Assembly (NCBI GenBank): GCA_910585335.1
Contig: CAJUCU010000001.1
Location: forward strand, 1-37,366
From: an uncultured Bacilli bacterium
GTDB taxonomy: Bacteria; Bacillota_I; Bacilli_A; RF39; UBA660
Length of the DNA stretch: 37,366 nucleotides
Direction of reading: 5' to 3'
In this document: positions 25,628-31,800 of the stretch, piece by piece
How the letters are laid out: the number at the start of each line of letters is the position of its first letter
How positions within the stretch are numbered: the first letter of the stretch is position 1
The notes under the pieces: generated by a model
What the model was told of the DNA's origin: nothing
Seen by the model: only the letters and a program-made list of their open reading frames with translations
Database searches by the model: none
Translations under genes and position numbers: made by a program

Positions 25628-25726
25628 ATATACTATATTTTCAGTTTATATTGAGTTCATTTTTAATATGCTTTGAGTTCATTGTTACAAACACTATATT
25701 GACAAACAAAAAATATAGTATATAAT
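25628..25726 (+). promoter_or_regulatory. Complex promoter/operator of the HEPN gene pair
   Basis: TTGACA (25699-25704), 16 bases, TATAAT (25721-25726). Upstream are two direct repeats TTGAGTTCATT at 25651-25661 and 25673-25683 (22 bases apart, two helix turns). A perfect 14-bp inverted repeat, ATATACTATATTTT (25628-25641) and AAAATATAGTATAT (25710-25723), brackets them and overlaps the -10 box. The layout suggests repression by looping or by binding to repeated sites. Confidence 0.65.
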
Positions 25727-25771
25727 TAGGCTATATCGTTGATTACAAAAATATTAAGGAGGTGTAATAAT

Positions 25772-26356
25772 ATGAACGATAATAATGTTACTTTTAAAAC
25801 TGTTCTGTATGTTGATGAAAAAATTGTCGCTGAAAGTACTGATTTAACATTGTGGCAAAATGTTTTGTCTCATATTAAATCTGGCAATTTTGCATCATTA
25901 AACAAGCCAATGGACATAATTGATAATAGCAACGAAGTTAAAAGTGTTAAAAATGAAGAGATTTCAGATGTAGAAAAATTTAGTAAAGAGGTAGAAATTG
26001 ATTGTGACAAAATTATGGATGCTTGTAATCCATCTATTGAAGCACCTTTTATTAGATTAGATATGAAAACTTGGGAAAATTATAAAAGAAAGCATTTTGA
26101 AAACAAAAGACCATTGCCCGATGTTGTTATCGTAGCTACAATACTTGCTTTATGGAAAAAATGTCTTAATTTAGGAGATGTAACTCAAAAAGAAGTATTA
26201 GCAGTTTTAAAACAATTAAACATTACTGCTACAAACCCAACAAGATCATACAAAAATTGTGAATGGTTAAAATACGATAGCAATAAAATAAGCTTAATGG
26301 CTACTAAATACTCTTTAGCACAAAAAATGTTAGCAGATTTTTGTGATTCTATTTAG
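25772..26356 (+). CDS. Hypothetical protein, partner of the HEPN-motif protein
   Basis: 194 aa from ATG at 25772, which follows AAGGAGGTG; an upstream in-frame start at 25739 lies before this site and is unlikely. The N-terminus (M-N-D-N-N-V-T-F-K-T-V-L-Y-V-D-E-K) resembles a small beta domain. A charged linker (about 45-85) leads to a helical C-terminal half with V-V-I-V-A-T-I-L-A-L-W-K-K-C and D-V-T-Q-K-E-V-L-A-V-L-K-Q-L, which may be a helix-turn-helix or protein-binding fold. Not recognised. The next gene begins 3 bases after its stop without its own ribosome binding site, so the two are translationally coupled and probably act together. An antitoxin or sensor role is inference from this pairing. 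Confidence 0.72.
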   Translation: MNDNNVTFKTVLYVDEKIVAESTDLTLWQNVLSHIKSGNFASLNKPMDIIDNSNEVKSVKNEEISDVEKFSKEVEIDCDKIMDACNPSIEAPFIRLDMKTWENYKRKHFENKRPLPDVVIVATILALWKKCLNLGDVTQKEVLAVLKQLNITATNPTRSYKNCEWLKYDSNKISLMATKYSLAQKMLADFCDSI

Positions 26357-26359
26357 CAT

Positions 26360-27115
26360 ATGAATATAATTACAATTCAAAATGCCTTTAATAATTTAAT
26401 CCCACAAGAACTTACAAACGAGTTAATTCAATCTTATAATAAAGCATTAAATGAGTATTCAAAGCAAAATTGGAAATATCTTATCAATGAATTAGCACAG
26501 TTTAATGAAATTACATATAGAATAATTGAATTTCTTTTAACTGGTTTATATACACCAATAAAAGATAAATTACCTATATTTAACGAAACTATTTTAATAA
26601 AATGGGAAAATATCCCTAATAAAGAAGAAAATATAAGAATAATAATACCTAGGGTACTATATTCTATGTACTGTATAAGAAATAAAAGGGGTGCTATTCA
26701 TAAAAATGATATTTCCCCAAATAAAATGGATGCTAATATACTATTATATGATGCAAAGTGGATATTAGCAGAACTTTTTAGAATATGTTCAAAACTTTCT
26801 ATTGAAGAATCGCAAGAAATAATAGATTCAATAATAAATAAAGAAATAGATTTATTGTGGAAAATAAATGACAAAACGAGAATATTAAATCAAAAGTTGA
26901 AGTGCAATGACCAGATATTGGTATTACTATATTCTAATAACACAATGAATGTTGATGACTTAATAAAAAATATAGAATACTCTAATAAATCAACATTTAA
27001 AAATATATTAAAAGACTTACATAAAAAACGACTAATAGAATATGATGGTACTAATTGCACTATTTCACCCAAAGGTTTAAACCAAGCAGAACAAATAATA
27101 AAAGATAAATATTAA
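26360..27115 (+). CDS. HEPN-motif (R-N-x5-H) protein with C-terminal winged helix
   Basis: 251 aa. An all-helical N-terminal domain (about 15-150) carries C-I-R107-N108-K-R-G-A-I-H114, which fits the R-polar-x(4-5)-H signature of HEPN RNases, followed by D-I-S-P-N-K-M-D-A-N-I-L-L-Y-D-A-K-W-I-L-A-E-L. I recall similar uncharacterised proteins with a G-x-x-H then P-N-x-M-D-A pattern. The last ~75 residues (about 180-251) form a winged helix, with K-R-L-I-E-Y-D-G-T-N-C as recognition helix end and wing. No ribosome binding site precedes its ATG, which lies 3 bases after the partner's stop, so translation is coupled. A toxin or RNA-cleaving effector gated by DNA binding is plausible. Activity is not shown. 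Confidence 0.72.
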   Translation: MNIITIQNAFNNLIPQELTNELIQSYNKALNEYSKQNWKYLINELAQFNEITYRIIEFLLTGLYTPIKDKLPIFNETILIKWENIPNKEENIRIIIPRVLYSMYCIRNKRGAIHKNDISPNKMDANILLYDAKWILAELFRICSKLSIEESQEIIDSIINKEIDLLWKINDKTRILNQKLKCNDQILVLLYSNNTMNVDDLIKNIEYSNKSTFKNILKDLHKKRLIEYDGTNCTISPKGLNQAEQIIKDKY

Positions 27116-27118
27116 AAC

Positions 27119-27147
27119 TAAAAAAACGAAATAATTTCGTTTTTTTA
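27119..27147. terminator. Bidirectional terminator between the HEPN and macro genes
   Basis: A near-perfect palindrome with core ACGAAAT-a-ATTTCGT flanked by A and T runs, lying between two convergent stop codons. Confidence 0.85.
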
Positions 27148-27148
27148 T

Positions 27149-27643
27149 TTACATATACATTTCTTTTATTTCTTCATTAGGTAATACTAATGTAAAATCA
27201 ATATTATATTTATCAACTAAATAACTTAATCTTTCTATGACTTGTTTTGCTATATCATTATGCTTATAACCATGTATCCCAGTTCCTATACTTACACTAA
27301 TAATATTTTTATAATCTCTTTCTTTCACCGAAATAAATATATTACTATAACTTTCTAATAGTTCATTGATTGGATCTTTACTTTGATAATATTTAGGACA
27401 ATAAATATGTAAGATATCTATACCAATATTAAAACCTGGGGTAATTCTAATTTCATTAACTTTCATATTATCTTTAAAATGTTTCTTACAATAATCTTCT
27501 AATAAATCTTTATCAGCCATTTTATATATTGCTCCACAAACACCACTACCATATGTCATATATTGATTAGCACTATTAACTATTAAATCTTTATTGTCTA
27601 AATAATCAAATATATTACCACTCACAATATTTAATTCAGCCAT
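27149..27643 (-). CDS. Macro-domain protein
   Basis: 164 aa, a stand-alone macro domain. Diagnostic pieces are the strand N-I-V-S-G-N-I-F, the D20-L-I-V-N23-S-A-N26 motif, the glycine loop Y31-G-S-G-V-C-G-A-I39, and the second phosphate loop S118-I-G-T-G-I-H-G-Y126. These bind the ADP-ribose diphosphate in known family members, which remove ADP-ribose from proteins or DNA or sense its derivatives. It is the last gene of a minus-strand operon, 24 bases after the HhH-GPD-like protein, and converges on the HEPN gene with a shared terminator. In DarTG the macro protein is the antitoxin reversing DNA ADP-ribosylation, but no DarT-like transferase is present here. Confidence 0.92.
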   Translation of the reverse strand: MAELNIVSGNIFDYLDNKDLIVNSANQYMTYGSGVCGAIYKMADKDLLEDYCKKHFKDNMKVNEIRITPGFNIGIDILHIYCPKYYQSKDPINELLESYSNIFISVKERDYKNIISVSIGTGIHGYKHNDIAKQVIERLSYLVDKYNIDFTLVLPNEEIKEMYM

Positions 27644-27667
27644 AATAACAACTCCATATCATAATAT

Positions 27668-28465
27668 TTAATTATAATCTTTATCTTTAATGGTATTTAT
27701 AAAAGTTTCTTTTTTTCTACCGATATTTATATTATCTAAATAAAAACTCCCTGAGCCAATTAGCCAAAAAATCTTATCAACTTTATAAGGGGTTTCATCA
27801 ACTATATTTGCCATTTCTATTACTGCTTTATATGCTGAATAATCATTATTTTCACATAAATTAAAGAAAGCAAATATATCTTTTATATGTACATCTGGTT
27901 TTGGGTACTTATCATAACCAAGTTCCTTTAAAAAATCACAAGCAAGTGGAAAACCTAAACCAACTATTTCTCTTTCTAATAACATTGGCAATGCTGCAGA
28001 AGATAGTTCATTATAATCAAACATACTAACAAACTTATCAAAATCATTAACATCACTAAATCTATTTATAAACTCACAAGCTGATATAACTGATTTAGCA
28101 TATAATCTCCACAAATTATTTTTGCTATCAATATTTTTAATATTAAACTGCTTATCAAATTTATTTAATAAACTTTCACAATTATAATGTTCTAATATTT
28201 TATTGCTATCATAATCAAACAATAATTCCTTAAATATATTTTTTCTTTCTTCCTTTTCTAAACCTATAACATTTGATGACATTTGTCTATTTTGTAATGA
28301 TACTAATAACCCATACAATATATCATTTTTTGATTTAAACTTTTTTTCAACTTTTAAATATTTATTCAAATCTAAATTTGGATTTATATTATTTAAGTAA
28401 TTTACTGCTTCATTATACAAAACTTTATATCTATTATATTTATCAATATCAAATATTTTCTTCAC
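27668..28465 (-). CDS. HhH-GPD DNA-glycosylase-like protein
   Basis: 265 aa if started at GTG 28465, which lies 6 bases after GAGGTG; the in-frame ATG at 28483 lies upstream of that site and is less likely. Helical throughout. In the 271-aa numbering, E172-I-V-G-L-G-F-P-L-A-C-D-F-L-K-E-L-G189 reads as a helix-hairpin-helix followed by K195-P-D197-V-H-I-K-D-I-F, where D197 sits at the catalytic aspartate position of HhH-GPD glycosylases. No iron-sulfur cysteine cluster is seen. These enzymes excise damaged or modified bases. Here, in one operon with a nuclease-like and a macro-domain protein, it might act on modified phage DNA or ADP-ribosylated bases. Fold assignment is from motif reading only. 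Confidence 0.62.
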   Translation of the reverse strand: MKKIFDIDKYNRYKVLYNEAVNYLNNINPNLDLNKYLKVEKKFKSKNDILYGLLVSLQNRQMSSNVIGLEKEERKNIFKELLFDYDSNKILEHYNCESLLNKFDKQFNIKNIDSKNNLWRLYAKSVISACEFINRFSDVNDFDKFVSMFDYNELSSAALPMLLEREIVGLGFPLACDFLKELGYDKYPKPDVHIKDIFAFFNLCENNDYSAYKAVIEMANIVDETPYKVDKIFWLIGSGSFYLDNINIGRKKETFINTIKDKDYN

Positions 28466-28615
28466 AACAAACACCTCATACATAAAATATTATAACATAT
28501 ATAACTAATATCTTATGTTTATTACCAATTATTTCGCTCATATTTAACTTTTAATATAAATTCAACATTATTTTATTATCTTAACTAAAATAACTTGTAT
28601 TTCTCGTTTATTTAA

Positions 28616-29260
28616 CTAATTATTTTTAATTTCATTAACGATATACATAAATGTACCAGTATTCTCATTATCTAACTTACTATAATATTTCCAATTTATA
28701 TTATAACTATCTTTTAATACAATAGGTTCTTCACAATTTTTCATAGTTCCTTTACTCGCTGTCTTTTCCCAAAACATTGTACCACTTTTTACTATTTTAT
28801 CTTCTAATGAAAATTGCTTATACACACAATTCTTTTTTAATGGCTTTTTTATATAACTTATATCATTAGTTATAAACATTGTATACCCAGTATCAAACTC
28901 TTTAACATTATTTCTTATTTTCTCAATTCTCATAATATCTTTTAAATATAAATAACTATTAACATCTTTTGCACCATGATTTTTTAAATTGAATATTTCA
29001 TCATCAACAACTTTGGTACAACCTTTTGTCTTATACTTTAATTCAATAGGATACCATTTATTATCTATAATAACTAATATATCAATATGCATATTTAAAT
29101 CAAAAGTAGGACAATACTCTAATCTTATCTTCGCATTAGGATATTTTTCTTTAATAGTCCAAGCAAGTTCTAATTGAAAATCGGCTTCTGATACAAATAT
29201 TTTTCTTCTTTCTTTTAATGTATCAACTATTAACCCCATATCTAAAACATTACTACCCAT
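28616..29260 (-). CDS. PD-(D/E)XK nuclease-like protein
   Basis: 214 aa. V-S-E25-A-D-F-Q-L-E-L-A-W gives the first acidic residue in an N-terminal helix. The core strands I-D60-I-L-V-I-I and P-I-E73-L-K75-Y-K form the D...E-x-K metal site of the PD-(D/E)XK superfamily. The ~120-residue C-terminal part with K-K-N-C-V-Y-K-Q and W-E-K-T-A is probably the specificity or partner-binding region. No membrane span. I recall stand-alone uncharacterised proteins with this S-E-A-D-F-Q start. It is the first gene of the minus-strand operon and diverges from the XRE regulator. A DNase role in restriction-like defence is inference. Confidence 0.68.
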   Translation of the reverse strand: MGSNVLDMGLIVDTLKERRKIFVSEADFQLELAWTIKEKYPNAKIRLEYCPTFDLNMHIDILVIIDNKWYPIELKYKTKGCTKVVDDEIFNLKNHGAKDVNSYLYLKDIMRIEKIRNNVKEFDTGYTMFITNDISYIKKPLKKNCVYKQFSLEDKIVKSGTMFWEKTASKGTMKNCEEPIVLKDSYNINWKYYSKLDNENTGTFMYIVNEIKNN

Positions 29261-29327
29261 ATTTTATGCTCCTTATAGTTATTTTCCTATAAGAACATTA
29301 TAACATAAAATATATATTTTTACACAT

Positions 29328-29339
29328 ACTAATATTAGT
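29328..29339. promoter_or_regulatory. Perfect palindrome between the nuclease and XRE genes
   Basis: ACTAATATTAGT, a perfect 12-bp palindrome, extended by one T/A-rich base on each side; a half-copy ACTAATA recurs at about 29360. The position between divergent genes suggests an XRE operator controlling both. Confidence 0.5.
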
Positions 29340-29394
29340 TAATATTACTATCACTGAAAACTAATAATTTTAAAATTATATATAGGTGGTACTT

Positions 29395-29733
29395 ATGAAA
29401 TATAATAACCAAAACAATTTACAAACTATAAGAAAGAAATTAGGATTAAAACAAATTAAAGTTGCTATGGATTTAGGAACTACCCAAGAAACTATATCAT
29501 CTTATGAAACGGGTAGGGTCTTTCCTAATATTGATATGTTAATTGCATTAGCCAAATATTATAATACATCTATTGATTATCTTTTAGGTTTAACTAAATA
29601 TGATATTCCTACTAACGATATTAAACCTAACAATATAACTGATGATGACTTTATGTTATTAACTAAAATCAATAAACTATCTTCTATCAACAAAGCCAAA
29701 GCAGAAGCCTATATTGATGGTCTTAATGACTAA
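29395..29733 (+). CDS. XRE-family transcriptional regulator
   Basis: 112 aa. Start at ATG 29395 behind TAGGTGG; the GTG at 29386 lies inside that site. The HTH_XRE domain (about 10-66) reads I-R-K-K-L-G-L-K-Q-I-K-V-A-M-D-L-G-T-T-Q then E-T-I-S-S-Y-E-T-G-R and P-N-I-D-M-L-I-A-L-A-K-Y-Y, ending D-Y-L-L-G-L. A short helical C-terminal region (about 75-112) may dimerise or sense. It is divergent from the nuclease/glycosylase/macro operon with a perfect palindrome between, so it probably represses that operon and itself. Regulators of this type typically guard defence or element genes and are released by DNA damage or phage factors. Confidence 0.93.
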   Translation: MKYNNQNNLQTIRKKLGLKQIKVAMDLGTTQETISSYETGRVFPNIDMLIALAKYYNTSIDYLLGLTKYDIPTNDIKPNNITDDDFMLLTKINKLSSINKAKAEAYIDGLND

Positions 29734-29750
29734 TCATATATAGGCTTTTT
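29706..29750 (+). terminator. Terminator overlapping the end of the XRE gene
   Basis: AGCCTATAT (29706-29714) pairs with ATATAGGCT (29738-29746) followed by TTTTTT; the left arm lies inside the last codons of the gene and the loop contains the stop codon. Confidence 0.65.
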
Positions 29751-29946
29751 TCTTTATTTACTTATTTAATCACTATATTCCAACCTTTACTTATTCAAAC
29801 AATATAATAATACTCTAACTATATTATCTCTTTTATATGCTGATTAAACTATACTTTTAAGATGATTATTATATATTCTATTATAAATATTATTATCTTT
29901 TTATTATTGATGTTTATTATATGATAGTCTATATTTAATATTCATA

Positions 29947-30765
29947 TTACCAAAACCCTTTATCTTCTTCGCAAAATCTTCTTTTTAAACTTTCATTTTC
30001 CTGTACTTTATTATTATTTATTCTTTCATAATTACTGGCTATCTTATTTAATTGAACTTGTTTCATAAACTTATCTACAACTTTTTTATCTTGGTCTTTT
30101 GATAAATCCCAATAAAAGTTTTTAATTTTATAATAGTTATCTTCAAGTTCTAATCTCTTTTTAGTTCCAATAGTTCTACAATGCATTCTTGCTGTCATCA
30201 TTCTTAAATATGCATTATTCAAATCTTTTAAAGTATAACCCTTTGGTATTCTTTCTTCGTCAGTATAATTATAATTACAAAATAATACTTCATCTGCTTG
30301 GTCTATAAAATATTCGGCTTTATTTATATTTGTATTTTTCTTATATATTTTACTTTTATCTTTTATTCTTCCATAGTCAAAAGGCTCTTTCTCAATTTTT
30401 AGATTGCTCCAATTCTTATCTATGTATTTCTTTATTTCTTCTCTAAAAGCATACATAGGCTTTGATACTAAAAATATATGTAAATGCCAATCAACTTTTA
30501 TATTACCTTTTTCACTATAATACTTACTAATGACTTTTTTTGGTCTACCAACTTTACCATTATGTTCATAATATACTATTGTGCTATTACCCTTATTACT
30601 ACTAACACAAATCATTGCTTCAGCCGACCAGCCTTTATTTGCTTTCTTCTTACAAGTATATCTAATAAACTCTTTTAATCTTTTAGCATATCTTATCGCT
30701 TCATCTTTATCTTTAAATCTCATATTCAAATCAAAACTAGAAATACCTAACTTACTCTTTGACAT
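29947..30765 (-). CDS. HUH-type rolling-circle Rep-like protein
   Basis: 272 aa. H94-L-H96 in D-W-H-L-H-I-F-L-V is the metal-binding His-hydrophobic-His motif, preceded by a basic N-terminal strand-helix part; Y152 in K-A-E-Y-F-I-D-Q is the best candidate for the nicking tyrosine. The C-terminal ~100 residues are helical. These features fit small rolling-circle initiators or MobV/Rep-like proteins of integrative elements, which nick one strand at an origin to start replication or transfer. The start overlaps the stop of the 97-aa gene (TAATG), so both are translated together. A Rep in an integrated element suggests that it replicates when excised. Confidence 0.78.
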   Translation of the reverse strand: MSKSKLGISSFDLNMRFKDKDEAIRYAKRLKEFIRYTCKKKANKGWSAEAMICVSSNKGNSTIVYYEHNGKVGRPKKVISKYYSEKGNIKVDWHLHIFLVSKPMYAFREEIKKYIDKNWSNLKIEKEPFDYGRIKDKSKIYKKNTNINKAEYFIDQADEVLFCNYNYTDEERIPKGYTLKDLNNAYLRMMTARMHCRTIGTKKRLELEDNYYKIKNFYWDLSKDQDKKVVDKFMKQVQLNKIASNYERINNNKVQENESLKRRFCEEDKGFW

Positions 30766-31058
30766 TATGCTACACCATCTTTCATAGCAGTTAATATCAA
30801 ATCAAGTTCTTTCATCTTTATAGGCATTTCTCTATTATATAAAAACATATTATTCTCATCAAAATATAATACTATTATTTTCTTACCATTTAATTTGATA
30901 TGAAATCTATGAGGCTCTATAAAACTAACATTAACTTTATCTAAATTGATAATCTTTCCTTGCTCGAATTCATATTTTGCATTATGAAAATCACAAGTTA
31001 TCATTATTTTATTTTCAAATTTCTCATTTCTTTTTAACTCTATATAATCTTTTACCAT
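30765..31058 (-). CDS. Hypothetical 97-aa element protein
   Basis: Not recognised. It begins M-V-K-D-Y-I-E-L-K-R and contains alternating hydrophobic strands (K-I-M-I-T-C-D-F, K-V-N-V-S-F-I, K-K-I-I-V-L-Y-F) typical of a small beta-barrel, ending in a short helix. Its stop codon overlaps the ATG of the Rep-like gene, indicating translational coupling. The ATG has a GGAGGAAATT site. It may be a Rep cofactor or copy-number protein; that is inference from position. Confidence 0.7.
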   Translation of the reverse strand: MVKDYIELKRNEKFENKIMITCDFHNAKYEFEQGKIINLDKVNVSFIEPHRFHIKLNGKKIIVLYFDENNMFLYNREMPIKMKELDLILTAMKDGVA

Positions 31059-31158
31059 AATTTCCTCCTATTTTATGGTAAATTAAAACACAGATAAATT
31101 ATTCGTTTTCCGTGCTTTTATATAGGTTAAATCCAATTTTTTGGATTATTTCCAATAA

Positions 31159-31232
31159 TGGCAGGGGATGAGAGAATCGAACTCCCAACAGTGGTTTTGG
31201 AGACCATTATTATACCATTTAACTAATCCCCT
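31159..31232 (-). tRNA. tRNA-Trp (anticodon CCA)
   Basis: The minus strand folds as a complete tRNA: acceptor AGGGGAT / ATCCCCT, discriminator G and encoded CCA, D-arm with A-A-T-G-G-T-A, anticodon loop C-T-C-C-A-A-A with U33 then CCA, and T-arm GGGAG-TTCGATT-CTCTC. Its 3' end faces the mobile element. Confidence 0.96.
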
Positions 31233-31344
31233 ATTAGCGGTAACAACGATATTATATCATATTCATTTTATGAATTCAATCATTTCTTTTTCTTTTATTA
31301 TCATCAATTTATATGAAATACATACTTTATAATAGGTGATATAA

Positions 31345-31773
31345 ATGGCTGTTATACAGTATACTTCTAAAGATCTAGACTTACTTGCAAGACTTATGCG
31401 AGCTGAGGCAATTGGTGAGGGAGACTATGGGATGCTAATGGTTGGGAATGTTGGCGTTAACCGTGTTTTAACTGATTGTCTTGACTTTAAAAATATTAGA
31501 ACCATTAATGATATGGTTTATCAAAATCCTGGTGGATTTGCAGGGATTAATAGTCCTCTTTTCTTCAGTAGTGCCACGACAAAAGAAAAACAACTTGCTG
31601 AACGCGTTTTAAAAGGAGAATACTATCATCCTGCAACCAACTCTTTATGGTTCTATTCCCCTAGTGGAAATGCTGCTTGTATCCCACTTTGGTATGATCA
31701 ACGACTTGCTGGTAGGTATAAAAATCATTGTTTTTATGAACCTTATCCAGGAATTTGTGAGCCCTTACACTAA
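31345..31773 (+). CDS. SleB/CwlJ-type cell wall hydrolase
   Basis: 142 aa with the Hydrolase_2 pattern: L-A-R-L-M-R-A-E21-A-I-G-E25-G-D-Y-G-M-L-M-V-G-N-V-G-V-N-R, with E21 the likely catalytic acid, then G-G-F-A-G-I-N-S-P-L-F-F and A-T-N-S-L-W-F-Y-S-P. Known members cleave spore cortex peptidoglycan during germination. There is no signal peptide, as in CwlJ, and no N-terminal LysM-like domain as in SleB. This suggests an endospore-related role or a house-keeping lytic enzyme. It is single, with AGGTGAT before ATG and a strong terminator shared with the convergent Ca2+ ATPase gene. Confidence 0.9.
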   Translation: MAVIQYTSKDLDLLARLMRAEAIGEGDYGMLMVGNVGVNRVLTDCLDFKNIRTINDMVYQNPGGFAGINSPLFFSSATTKEKQLAERVLKGEYYHPATNSLWFYSPSGNAACIPLWYDQRLAGRYKNHCFYEPYPGICEPLH

Positions 31774-31800
31774 AAAACTTTGGAATACCCAAAGTTTTTT
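31772..31800. terminator. Bidirectional terminator between the SleB-like and Ca2+ ATPase genes
   Basis: AAAAAACTTTGG / CCAAAGTTTTTT, 12-bp perfect stem, 5-nt loop, between two convergent stop codons. Confidence 0.95.

Larger units (their letters stand above)
21290..31150. mobile_element. Integrated mobile element (serine-recombinase type) with defence-like cargo; ends approximate
   Basis: This ~9.9-kb stretch looks markedly richer in A+T than the flanks. It carries a large serine recombinase at one end, a small serine resolvase, an HUH-type Rep-like protein at the other end, several orphan proteins and defence-type genes. No relaxase/type IV secretion set or phage structural gene is present, so it is a small integrative or mobilisable element rather than a conjugative element or prophage. 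Large serine recombinases leave only very short core repeats, and I found no convincing direct repeat, so both ends are estimates: left between about 21.29 and 21.55 kb, right between about 31.06 kb and the tRNA-Trp at 31159. Confidence 0.75.

Noticed and set aside
27149..29260. DarTG toxin-antitoxin system.
   Set aside because: The macro-domain protein fits DarG in part, but neither neighbour shows ADP-ribosyltransferase motifs, and the macro protein lacks the extra C-terminal domain of DarG.
21550..31058. Prophage.
   Set aside because: No capsid, portal, terminase, tail or lysis gene is present; the gene set fits a small integrative element.
21481..31088. A 13-base inverted match, TTTTAATTTACCA at 21481-21493 and TGGTAAATTAAAA at 31076-31088, near both element ends.
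   Set aside because: Serine-recombinase elements do not have terminal inverted repeats, and the AT-rich background makes a 13-base match plausible by chance; one copy lies in a ribosome-binding region.
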